32,390 bases of DNA from JAZNQN01 sp045590195 (GTDB taxonomy: Bacteria > Bacillota > Clostridia > UMGS1883 > UMGS1540): contig JAZNQN010000074.1 in NCBI GenBank assembly GCA_045590195.1, positions 1-32,390 of the forward strand. The letters are read 5' to 3'. Shown here piece after piece: positions 15,087 to 22,320 of the stretch. The position numbers and the translations under genes were made by a program. Each line of letters starts with the position of its first letter. Within the stretch, counting starts at the first letter, position 1. Below the pieces are notes generated by a model, which was not told the DNA's origin, searched no databases, and saw only the letters and a program-made list of their open reading frames with translations.

Positions 15087-16325
15087 TTATCTTATCTGGC
15101 CGTTGCCGTAAATGATATATTTGGAGGTTGTAAGCGCTTTAAGCCCCATTGGGCCTCTGGCGTGAAGTTTTTGTGTGCTTATACCAATTTCTGCGCCAAA
15201 GCCAAACTCGCCGCCATCGGTAAAGCGGGTTGAGGCGTTTACATAAACTGCGGCGCTATCAACGCTATCGAGAAACTTTTGTGCTTTTGAGTAATTTTCA
15301 GTTACAATACATTCGCTATGACCTGTGCTGAATTTATCAATATGTTCCATAGCCTCATCGATATCTTTTACAATTTTTACCGATATTTCAAGGCCCAAAA
15401 ATTCTTTTGCAAATTCGCTTTCGGTTGCAGGTAAGGCAGAAATAATTTCTCTTGTTTTGTGGCAGCCGTAAATTTTAACGCCGTTTTCTCTCAGCGATGC
15501 GGCAATTTTCGGTAAAAATTCTTCTGCTATTTTCTCGTTTACAAGCAGGCTTTCTGCCGCATTGCAAACGCCCGGGCGCTGTACCTTTGCGTTTATAATA
15601 ATTTTTTCGGCCATAGAAAGGTCTGCATCGCTGTCAACATAAATATGGCAGTTGCCAACGCCTGTTTCAATTACGGGAACAGTTGCGTTTTCCACAACGC
15701 TTTTTATAAGCCCTGCGCCGCCGCGGGGAATCAGCACATCAACAAGGCCATTTTGGCGCATTAAGGCGGTTGCGCTTTCTCTGTCAGTATTTTCAATAAG
15801 GGTTATAATTTCTCTTGGGAAAATGCCACAAATGGCATCGCACAAGGTTTTAACTATTGCTTTATTTGAATTTATGGCCTCTTTTCCGCCACGCAAAATA
15901 ACCGCGTTACCGGTTTTAATACAAAGGGCCGCCGCATCGGCAGTTACGTTTGGCCTTGCCTCGTAAATTATGGCAACAACGCCCATAGGAACTCTTTTTT
16001 TGCCTATTTTAAGGCCGTTTGGCCGCTCGCACATTTCCAAAACCTCGCCAAGGCAATCGGGCAAATCGCAAACCTTTTTAATAGCATTTGCCATATCAGA
16101 AATTCGCTCTTCGGTAAGCTTTAATCTGTCAAAAAGAGCATCAGAAATGCCCTTTTCTTTTGCCGCCTCAAGGTCTTTTTTATTTTCTGCCAGAATATAT
16201 TCGCAGTTTTCAAAAAGTGCCTCTGCCATTTTTGAAAGGGCACTGTGGCGCTTTTCATAAGTTGCGCAATTTATTTTTTTTGACTCTTTTTTTACTTTTT
16301 CTGCCAAAAGCCTTATTTCTTCCAT
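15087..16325 (-). CDS. proA: Gamma-glutamyl phosphate reductase
   Basis: 412 residues, normal for ProA, the NADPH-dependent second step of proline synthesis from glutamate (gamma-glutamyl phosphate to glutamate semialdehyde). Aldehyde dehydrogenase fold landmarks are RVPMGVVAIIYEARPNVT, ALCIKTGNAVILRGGKEA, LIPRGGAG, and the catalytic cysteine C254 in QRPGVCNAAESLLV. The C-terminus GEFGFGAEIGISTQKLHARG is intact. The frame runs far into proB, but the ATG at 16325 (MEEIRLLAEKVKK) starts one base after the proB stop with AAAGGAGCAAAATAAA as ribosome site. Last gene of the DJ-1–mltG–trmR–trhP–proB–proA run. Confidence 0.97.
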   Translation of the reverse strand: MEEIRLLAEKVKKESKKINCATYEKRHSALSKMAEALFENCEYILAENKKDLEAAKEKGISDALFDRLKLTEERISDMANAIKKVCDLPDCLGEVLEMCERPNGLKIGKKRVPMGVVAIIYEARPNVTADAAALCIKTGNAVILRGGKEAINSNKAIVKTLCDAICGIFPREIITLIENTDRESATALMRQNGLVDVLIPRGGAGLIKSVVENATVPVIETGVGNCHIYVDSDADLSMAEKIIINAKVQRPGVCNAAESLLVNEKIAEEFLPKIAASLRENGVKIYGCHKTREIISALPATESEFAKEFLGLEISVKIVKDIDEAMEHIDKFSTGHSECIVTENYSKAQKFLDSVDSAAVYVNASTRFTDGGEFGFGAEIGISTQKLHARGPMGLKALTTSKYIIYGNGQIR

Positions 16326-16326
16326 T

Positions 16327-17130
16327 TTATTTTGCTCCTTTGCCTGCAAAAATTGTGCCTTCAATTTTTCCATCGAAAATATCATAAAGAATATCAGGGC
16401 GTTCGCCGTTTGTAACAATCATATGTATTCCTTTTTCTGTTGCAATTTCGGCGGCGTGAACCTTTGTTTGCATTCCGCCTGTACCAAAGCTGCCTGCGCT
16501 TCCGCCTGCCATTTTTTTAATATTATCGTCAACCTCGTTTACAATTCTTATAAGCTTGGCATCTTCGTTTGTATGAGGGTCGCTATCGTAAAGGCCATCG
16601 ATATCAGAAAGAAGCACCAAAGTATCGGCATCTGTAATGGTTGCAACAATCGCCGAAAGAGTATCGTTATCGCCAAATTCAATTTCTTCAACAGAAACTG
16701 TATCGTTTTCGTTAATAATTGGAATTACGCCCATTTCTTCAAGCTTTGTAAGGGCATTTTTTGCGTTTTCTTCACGTTTTGCGTGGTCAACTATATCTTT
16801 TGTTAAAAGAACCTGGGCAACGGTGTAGCCGTATTCAGAAAAAAGCCTGCCGTAAATATTCATAAGCTCACACTGGCCAACTGCGGCAGCCGCCTGTTTG
16901 CCAATGGTATCTCTTGGCCGCTCAGATAGCCCTAATTTTGAAACGCCAACGCCAACAGCACCTGATGACACCAAAATAACATCTTTGCCCTGATTTTTAA
17001 GGTTTGAGAGAACTCTTGTAAGCTTTTCAATGCGGCGAAGATTTAATTTGCCATTATCGTAAGTAAGGGTTGTTGTTCCAACCTTTACAACTATTTTTTT
17101 CGAATTTTTTATTTCGTCAATTACGCTCAT
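16327..17130 (-). CDS. proB: Glutamate 5-kinase, short form without PUA domain
   Basis: 267 residues, first step of proline synthesis (ATP-dependent phosphorylation of glutamate). The amino acid kinase domain is complete: KIVVKVGTTTLTYDNGKLN, VILVSSGAVGVGVSKLG, IPIINENDTVSVEEIEFGDN and LLSDIDGLYDSDP. The MAGGSAGSFGTGGMQTKVHA loop is also present. The usual ~100-residue C-terminal PUA domain of E. coli-type enzymes is absent; such short forms are a known natural variant in Firmicutes. The ATG overlaps the trhP stop by 4 bp, with AAGGAAGTTTACAA as ribosome site, and proA starts one base after its stop. Confidence 0.96.
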   Translation of the reverse strand: MSVIDEIKNSKKIVVKVGTTTLTYDNGKLNLRRIEKLTRVLSNLKNQGKDVILVSSGAVGVGVSKLGLSERPRDTIGKQAAAAVGQCELMNIYGRLFSEYGYTVAQVLLTKDIVDHAKREENAKNALTKLEEMGVIPIINENDTVSVEEIEFGDNDTLSAIVATITDADTLVLLSDIDGLYDSDPHTNEDAKLIRIVNEVDDNIKKMAGGSAGSFGTGGMQTKVHAAEIATEKGIHMIVTNGERPDILYDIFDGKIEGTIFAGKGAK

Positions 17131-18332
17131 TTGTAAACTTCCTTCCTCATAATTGTATCCTTTAAAAGAGGAGTATCAACCGGTATTTTTAAAATTTGCT
17201 GTGGATGAGGGGCAGATTCAACCTCTTCCCCTTCCTCGGTAATTATTTTTTCTATTTTGCAGGGAATAAAATCGCCGCGGGGCGGCATAAATTCCACATC
17301 GTCGCCCTTAAAAAAGCGGTTTCTCTGCTCAATAGTTGCCATTTTTGTTTCCTCATCGTAAGAAAGTACAACGCCAACTATATCGTAATTTCTTACATAA
17401 GAGCCGTAGGTATAAATCTGCTCGGGGTTGCCAAAATAAAAGCCCTTTGAATATTCACGATGTGAAACTTTTAAAACTTCATCGAAAAGTTTTTTATCAA
17501 ATTCTTTGCCTGCATAGTAGTCGTCAATAGCCTGTCTGTAAGCTTTTACAACTGTTGAAACATAGTATTCGCTTTTAACCCTGCCCTCAATTTTAAGGCT
17601 TAAAACGCCTGCCTTATCAAGCTCTTTTATGTGTTCAATCATACAAAGGTCTTTAGAGTTAAATATAAATGTGCCCTTATCGTTTTCAAAAATCGGGAAA
17701 TATTCGCCGGGGCGTTTTTCTTCCATTAGGAAATACTTCCATCTGCAAGGCTGAGCACATTCGCCCTTATTACTGTCACGATTTGTAAGGTAGTTACTGA
17801 GTAGACATCTGCCCGAATATGAAACACACATTGCGCCGTGAACAAAAACTTCTAATTCGCATTCTTCCGGCAGATTATCCCTTACGGTTTTAATTTCGGA
17901 AAGAGAAAGTTCTCTCGCCAAAACTATGCGCGATGCGCCCATACTGTGCCACATGTTGGCGCTTTCAAAGTTTGTATTATTTGCCTGAGTGCTTATATGA
18001 ATTGGCAAATCGGGTGCCGCTTTTTTAATAACCGAAAAAGCCCCCAAATCGGAAACTATAACGGCGTCGGCCCCCATTTCGTAAAGTTTTTTTGCATACT
18101 GGCCAATTTTAGAAAGCTCATTGCTTCTTGGCACAATATTTACCGCAACGTAAACCTTTTTTCCCCTTTCATGGGCAAAAGCGATTCCCTCTTTCATTTC
18201 TTCATATGTAAAGTTATCTGCCGCAGTACGAAGGGAAAATTCCTCGCCGCCTATATAAACAGCATCGGCCCCGTAAATTATGGCAGTTTTAAGCTTTGAT
18301 AAGTTACCCGCAGGCGCTAAAAGTTCAAGCAT
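17127..18332 (-). CDS. trhP: U32 peptidase-family protein, probable tRNA hydroxylase TrhP
   Basis: 401 residues of the U32 family. Landmarks are ELLAPAGNLSKLKTAIIYGA (2–21), GADAVYIGG, and the family signature EVFVHGAMCVSYSGRCLLSN with C-x-QPCRW just after (ECAQPCRWKYFL), giving the conserved Cys cluster. It is named peptidase, but members such as TrhP/YegQ perform prephenate-dependent hydroxylation of U34 in tRNA. Placement directly after a TrmR-type methyltransferase and MltG mirrors B. subtilis yrrL–yrrM–yrrN–yrrO, which supports TrhP over a protease. One U32 gene is seen here where Bacillus has two. The ribosome site CTGAAAGGAATAAATT precedes the ATG; the stop overlaps proB by 4 bp. Confidence 0.88.
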   Translation of the reverse strand: MLELLAPAGNLSKLKTAIIYGADAVYIGGEEFSLRTAADNFTYEEMKEGIAFAHERGKKVYVAVNIVPRSNELSKIGQYAKKLYEMGADAVIVSDLGAFSVIKKAAPDLPIHISTQANNTNFESANMWHSMGASRIVLARELSLSEIKTVRDNLPEECELEVFVHGAMCVSYSGRCLLSNYLTNRDSNKGECAQPCRWKYFLMEEKRPGEYFPIFENDKGTFIFNSKDLCMIEHIKELDKAGVLSLKIEGRVKSEYYVSTVVKAYRQAIDDYYAGKEFDKKLFDEVLKVSHREYSKGFYFGNPEQIYTYGSYVRNYDIVGVVLSYDEETKMATIEQRNRFFKGDDVEFMPPRGDFIPCKIEKIITEEGEEVESAPHPQQILKIPVDTPLLKDTIMRKEVYK

Positions 18333-18344
18333 AATTTATTCCTT

Positions 18345-18998
18345 TCAGATTTTTTTATAAGAAAGCGCAACCCCATCGCCAAGAGGCAAAATGGTAGTAT
18401 CAAACGCTTCGTTTTCAGAAATTTCTTTTAAATACATTTTAAGGCGCTTAATAATTGTAACCTTTCTTCTTACAAAAAGGCTCCGCTCCGCAACCATTCC
18501 CTTATAAAGAACATTGTCAGAAACCAAAAGGCCGCCTTTTTTAAGGTTTCGCATAATGTGTGGCAAAAAGTTTATGTACTGCCCTTTTGCCGCATCAAGA
18601 AACACCATATCATATTCTTCGCCGCTCATTTCAGCTAAAATATCGGCGGCATCGCCCAAAACGGCCTCAATTTTATCCTGGAGCCCAGCTTTTTTAATGT
18701 TTTCAACCGCGCGGGCATAAACCTTGTCATAGCGCTCAATTGTTTTAATTTTTACATCGCTGTGGCTTGCCATACAAATTGCCGAATATGCACAGCCTGT
18801 ACCAATCTCAAGTATTTTAGAAGGCTTATGAATATCAAGCAAAACCCTTATAAACTGGGCAGTTTCAGGCTCGGCAATAGGAACATAGCTCTCCTCTTTT
18901 GCCGCCTCTTTCTCTATTTCGCCTATAAGGCCTTCACGCTTTTTAAGAAGGCCCCGAAGATACTCGGTTATATAGCTGTAGTTTATATTTTCGCTCAC
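18345..18998 (-). CDS. trmR: O-methyltransferase, probable tRNA 5-hydroxyuridine methyltransferase TrmR
   Basis: 217 residues, class I SAM-dependent methyltransferase of the caffeoyl-CoA O-methyltransferase-like family. Motif I is ILEIGTGCAYSAICMA, motif II region VKIKTIERYD, and the catalytic-metal region MVFLDAAKGQYINFLP with GGLLVSDNVLYKGMV. In B. subtilis the equivalent gene yrrM (trmR), next to yrrL and yrrN/O, converts 5-hydroxyuridine to 5-methoxyuridine at tRNA position 34, so synteny makes that role likely here. It starts at a GTG overlapping the mltG stop by 4 bp (GTGA), with GGGGGTAAAC upstream. A small-molecule O-methyltransferase is the alternative. Confidence 0.88.
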   Translation of the reverse strand: MSENINYSYITEYLRGLLKKREGLIGEIEKEAAKEESYVPIAEPETAQFIRVLLDIHKPSKILEIGTGCAYSAICMASHSDVKIKTIERYDKVYARAVENIKKAGLQDKIEAVLGDAADILAEMSGEEYDMVFLDAAKGQYINFLPHIMRNLKKGGLLVSDNVLYKGMVAERSLFVRRKVTIIKRLKMYLKEISENEAFDTTILPLGDGVALSYKKI

Positions 18999-19975
18999 TT
19001 TTTGTTTACCCCCGATGCCATATGTTCCTCAAATGTTTTTGAAAAAGTTTGAGTTCCGTCACCATTTGCCACGAAGAAATAATAATCGGTATCGGCCGGA
19101 TAAAGGGCCGCTTCAATGCAGGCTTTGCCGGGAGATGCAATAGGCCCCGGTGGCAAGCCTTTATATTTATAGGTATTATAAGGCGAATCAATGGCTATAT
19201 CTGCATTTGACAAAATTTCGCGCCTTTCCTCTAAAATATACTGCACAGTTGCACAGGACTGCAAATACGGGTATTTATCGCTTTTAAGCCTGTTATGAAA
19301 AACAGATGAAACCAAGGCTCTTTCGTTTTTTACCGCCGCCTCTCTTTCAATAATTGAGGCAAGAGTTATAATTTCAGAGGTTGTAAAGCCAAGCTCTTTA
19401 GCACGGTTTCTGTATTCTTCAGTATAAACATCGTTAAAGCGTTTAAGCATCATATAAATAATGTTTTCACAGGTCATTTCAGGGGAAATACTGTAAGTAT
19501 CAGGGAAAAGAAAGCCTTCAAGGTAGCCGTCTTTCCTTGGTGGAAGAAACTTGAAATCGTATTTTTTATTTGCGGCTTTTATAAAATCATCGGCATTTTT
19601 AATGCCTTTTTCCTGAAGCAGAAGCGCAAATTCGCGCAGTTCGTACCCTTCGGGGAAAGTTATCATCTGAGTTTTTCCCATCTGGCCCGGTTTTTTAAGC
19701 TCTGCAATAACGGCAGGGTATGCCATATGGCGTTCAAAGGTGTGATAGCCCGATGTAAAATATGGCGCACTTCCCCTTGCAAAAATGGCAAACATATCTT
19801 CGTTTTCAATAACGTCTTCCTCTTCAAGTAGCTCGTAAATCTGCCTTGGAAGCGCACCCTCGGGCACTAAAATTGTTACCTCTCTGCCCGGCAAAGCGCC
19901 AAAAAACTCGAAAGAAAATACTGCGCCAAGTATTATTGCCGCTATTAAAATTACAAGAACAATTATTTTTTTCAT
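18995..19975 (-). CDS. mltG: Endolytic peptidoglycan transglycosylase MltG
   Basis: 326 residues. One N-terminal transmembrane helix (KKIIVLVILIAAIILGAVF) anchors an extracytoplasmic YceG domain. The candidate catalytic glutamate E210 lies in ITLASIIEREAAVKNERA, followed by FHNRLKSDKYPYLQSCATVQY and the SPYNTYKYKGLPPGPIASPG motif, all typical. MltG cleaves nascent glycan strands and sets chain length during wall growth. The frame extends upstream, but the ATG at 19975 follows AAAAGGAGGAAAACTT exactly. It sits 20 bp after the DJ-1 gene and overlaps trmR by 4 bp. Pairing with trmR/trhP is conserved in Bacillus yrrL–O. Confidence 0.95.
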   Translation of the reverse strand: MKKIIVLVILIAAIILGAVFSFEFFGALPGREVTILVPEGALPRQIYELLEEEDVIENEDMFAIFARGSAPYFTSGYHTFERHMAYPAVIAELKKPGQMGKTQMITFPEGYELREFALLLQEKGIKNADDFIKAANKKYDFKFLPPRKDGYLEGFLFPDTYSISPEMTCENIIYMMLKRFNDVYTEEYRNRAKELGFTTSEIITLASIIEREAAVKNERALVSSVFHNRLKSDKYPYLQSCATVQYILEERREILSNADIAIDSPYNTYKYKGLPPGPIASPGKACIEAALYPADTDYYFFVANGDGTQTFSKTFEEHMASGVNKK

Positions 19976-19995
19976 AAGTTTTCCTCCTTTTGGAG

Positions 19996-20532
19996 TTATT
20001 CGCACATCATACCTTTTGCAATTTCTTCCGCAACTTTATCGCCTTTTAAATATTTTAAAAGCTCAAAAGCAAACTTAAGGCTTACGCCTGCGCCTTTTCC
20101 TGTTACAAAATGTTTATGGCAGGATGTGCTCTCGCCGGTATAAGTATCTTTAAAGGTTTCTTCAAATGAAGGGTAGCAAGTAGCTTTAACGCCTTCTAAA
20201 AGCCCCGCCTCTCCAAGAATTGAAGGTGCGGCACAAATTGCGCCGATTAAAAGGCCGTTTTCGTTTGCAAAGGTTATGGCATCAGAAACTGCTTTGCTCT
20301 TTTTAAGGTTTGGCACGCCCGGAATTCCGCCGGGCAGAATAATGCCTTCCATATTTGTAAAATCAACGCTGTCCTCTCTAACGTCGCACACAATTTTAAC
20401 ACCGCTTTTAGATGTTATAGTGTCTCCCCCAACGCCTACTGTTACAACACTTACGCCTCCTCTTTTCAAAACATCAAGAGGAGTTAAAGCCTCAATATCT
20501 TCAAATCCGTCTGCTAAAAATAAGTATATCAT
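19996..20532 (-). CDS. DJ-1/PfpI-family protein
   Basis: 178 residues of the class I glutamine amidotransferase-like DJ-1 superfamily. The nucleophile-elbow cysteine is C100 in IGAICAAPSILGEAGLL; the supporting acidic residue is E14 in GFEDIEALTPLDVLKRGG, matching Glu18 of human DJ-1. The third family signature is GIILPGGIPGVPNL. Members include YajL/ThiJ-like deglycases, chaperones and stress proteins; the actual activity is disputed in the family and not inferable here. It is the first gene of the mltG–proA run. The ATG at 20532 has AAAAGGAGTGTTTTT upstream. Confidence 0.93.
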   Translation of the reverse strand: MIYLFLADGFEDIEALTPLDVLKRGGVSVVTVGVGGDTITSKSGVKIVCDVREDSVDFTNMEGIILPGGIPGVPNLKKSKAVSDAITFANENGLLIGAICAAPSILGEAGLLEGVKATCYPSFEETFKDTYTGESTSCHKHFVTGKGAGVSLKFAFELLKYLKGDKVAEEIAKGMMCE

Positions 20533-20596
20533 AAAAACACTCCTTTTATAAATTTGTTTTTTATTTCAAATGTTATATAAAATTATATATGTGTCA

Positions 20597-20625
20597 ATTA
20601 TAACACAAAAAATATAAATATGCAA
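20597..20625 (-). promoter_or_regulatory. Promoter of the DJ-1–mltG–proBA operon
   Basis: The minus strand reads TTGCAT (20620–20625), 17 bp, TATAAT (20597–20602): perfect -10, weak -35. A GTTATA/TATAAC pair flanks the start-site region and could be incidental in such AT-rich DNA. Confidence 0.65.
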
Positions 20626-20627
20626 AT

Positions 20628-20657
20628 AAAAACCTGCGGATTATTCCGCAGGTTTTT
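20628..20657 (-). terminator. Terminator of the surface-glycan operon
   Basis: On the minus strand AAAACCTGCGG–AATAAT–CCGCAGGTTTT is followed by TATTTG. The stem is strong and lies 39 bases past the stop of the last operon gene. The A-run on the other side could make it work bidirectionally. Confidence 0.92.
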
Positions 20658-20696
20658 TAAGCATTGTTTGCACAGGACAGACAATGTTTATGAAGG

Positions 20697-22307
20697 CTAA
20701 TTTTCGTATATGTCGTAAACTTTATCGGCGCCGTTTTCCGAGCCGAAAACAATGACTTTTATCTTTGCTGCCGCAGCGCTTGTTGTGCGTGAAAAGTCCT
20801 GGCTTTCGCCATTTTCCGCAGTTATGGGAGCGATAGTGCAGTCAACCAGATTGCCGCTGTTATCAAACCAGCAAACTGCCGCAAATTTATCGCTGATACC
20901 GCTATTATTAAAGGTTATAGTAGCTTTCTCGCTGCCATTTAAGACAGAAGCTATATTAAGAGCATATTCTGCTGTAGTAAACGAAGCTGCCCTCCAATAG
21001 TCTTCTGCATTTTCAGGTTCATCAAAGGCTATTGCACCCGAGGCACTTTTAAGGCCGCATTTTACGCAAAGGTCATATTCTCTGCCGTATTTAAGTTCTG
21101 ATTTTTCGGTTACAATTTCGTATTCACATTCAGAAGCCTTTGTAACGGAAATTATTCCTATTTCATCGGGAACTTTGTTAAACAGTTTAAAATCGTCAGC
21201 CGTAAGCTGTCCCATATCTTCAGTAAATACTGCTCTGATTTTACCGCTCCCGTAACTTGCACCTCCGAAATACCAGCTTTTAAGCGGCTCTTCTCTTGTA
21301 ATTGACATATTTTTAAGTGTCATAGAGCAGTTTGCAGCGCTTGCTCTTGGGTTAAACCTGAAGTGGCGCAAATTGTTAAGCAAATAATTTGCCTGATACT
21401 TCTGGAATTTAAAATCGCCATATGCACCTGACGCATCTTTTTCGGCAACCATAAAGGTAATTCCGCCGATAAGTTCTCCATTATTATTTTTCGAAACCAT
21501 ATCAAACACAAGGCGGCATTTATACCAGGTGTTTGTTTTATATTCAGCTCCGCTGCCGTCGATTTTGCCATTTGAATTAAAGAGGGCAAAATCGCCGCCA
21601 ATTGATGTGTTATTTGAGCTGTTTGTAGGATAGCCCGATGCTACCGACTTATTTCTGTCCTGACGGAATGACATTGTTGTATAAGCCGCAGGTTTTTCTT
21701 TTGTTTCGCTATCGTTGCCATTTTGGAACAAAACTTCAAATTCCATTATAAGATTTGCGCCAGAAGGATTTATATTTTTTCCTTCGGTACTTACTGTTCC
21801 ACCTGAGCCATCACCGCCCCAGCCAAGGCGGTAATCTTTATTTTCTGCCGAAGTCCATGTAACTTTAACAGAGCTTTCGTCAACCTTTTCATAAACGCTT
21901 AAGCCATTGTTAAGGTTTGTAAGGATATCGAGATTTTCGTAGTTATACTCTGTTTTTTCTGCGGCTATTTTTGAAAGGTTTATTACTTTTTCAACTGTAT
22001 CAATTCCGTCGCCGCCGTAATCCGCTTCAACCCTTAAAGAAACTTCACCATCAGATGTAAGCGAACTTACATCGATTAATGCCGTATGGCTTCCTGCGCC
22101 CTCTCCTTCAAGAGTATACGAAATATCATCGCCGACTGAAATTGTTGCACCTTGAAAGCTGTTACTTGGAGTTTTTATAAACACCATCAAATCATCTGAA
22201 ATGTTATTGTAGTTTTGAACATATACGGTAGTTCTGTCAGCCGCGTATGCTGGAAGCACAGGCAGCAACAAAAGCGCCACAAGTGCTATAATAAATACTT
22301 TTTTCAT
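20697..22307 (-). CDS. Secreted multidomain protein with jelly-roll-like region
   Basis: 536 residues. A clear signal peptide (1–22, VLPAYA/AD) is followed by a beta-rich N-terminal part (about 24–110), a central 130–350 region with alternating polar and hydrophobic strands and the phrase NTWYKCRLVFDMV, as in concanavalin/LamG-type jelly-roll modules. Two further beta domains (about 350–440 and 450–536) include the phrase KIRAVFTEDMGQL, reminiscent of Big/Ig-like domains. No SLH motif, LPXTG or transmembrane tail is seen, so it is released or held non-covalently. It is the last gene of the four-gene surface operon, 13 bp after the lyase, with CAAAGGAGCGCAGGAT upstream. It probably binds glycan. 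The domain calls are pattern-based and weak. Confidence 0.75.
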   Translation of the reverse strand: MKKVFIIALVALLLLPVLPAYAADRTTVYVQNYNNISDDLMVFIKTPSNSFQGATISVGDDISYTLEGEGAGSHTALIDVSSLTSDGEVSLRVEADYGGDGIDTVEKVINLSKIAAEKTEYNYENLDILTNLNNGLSVYEKVDESSVKVTWTSAENKDYRLGWGGDGSGGTVSTEGKNINPSGANLIMEFEVLFQNGNDSETKEKPAAYTTMSFRQDRNKSVASGYPTNSSNNTSIGGDFALFNSNGKIDGSGAEYKTNTWYKCRLVFDMVSKNNNGELIGGITFMVAEKDASGAYGDFKFQKYQANYLLNNLRHFRFNPRASAANCSMTLKNMSITREEPLKSWYFGGASYGSGKIRAVFTEDMGQLTADDFKLFNKVPDEIGIISVTKASECEYEIVTEKSELKYGREYDLCVKCGLKSASGAIAFDEPENAEDYWRAASFTTAEYALNIASVLNGSEKATITFNNSGISDKFAAVCWFDNSGNLVDCTIAPITAENGESQDFSRTTSAAAAKIKVIVFGSENGADKVYDIYEN

Positions 22308-22320
22308 ATCCTGCGCTCCT

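Noticed and set aside
15652..15966. Plus-strand open frame of about 104 residues opposite proA
   Set aside because: Antisense shadow of a strongly conserved gene, with no ribosome site.
17127..18332. Secreted collagenase-type peptidase for the U32 protein
   Set aside because: No signal peptide, and the mltG–trmR neighbourhood fits the tRNA-hydroxylase branch of U32.
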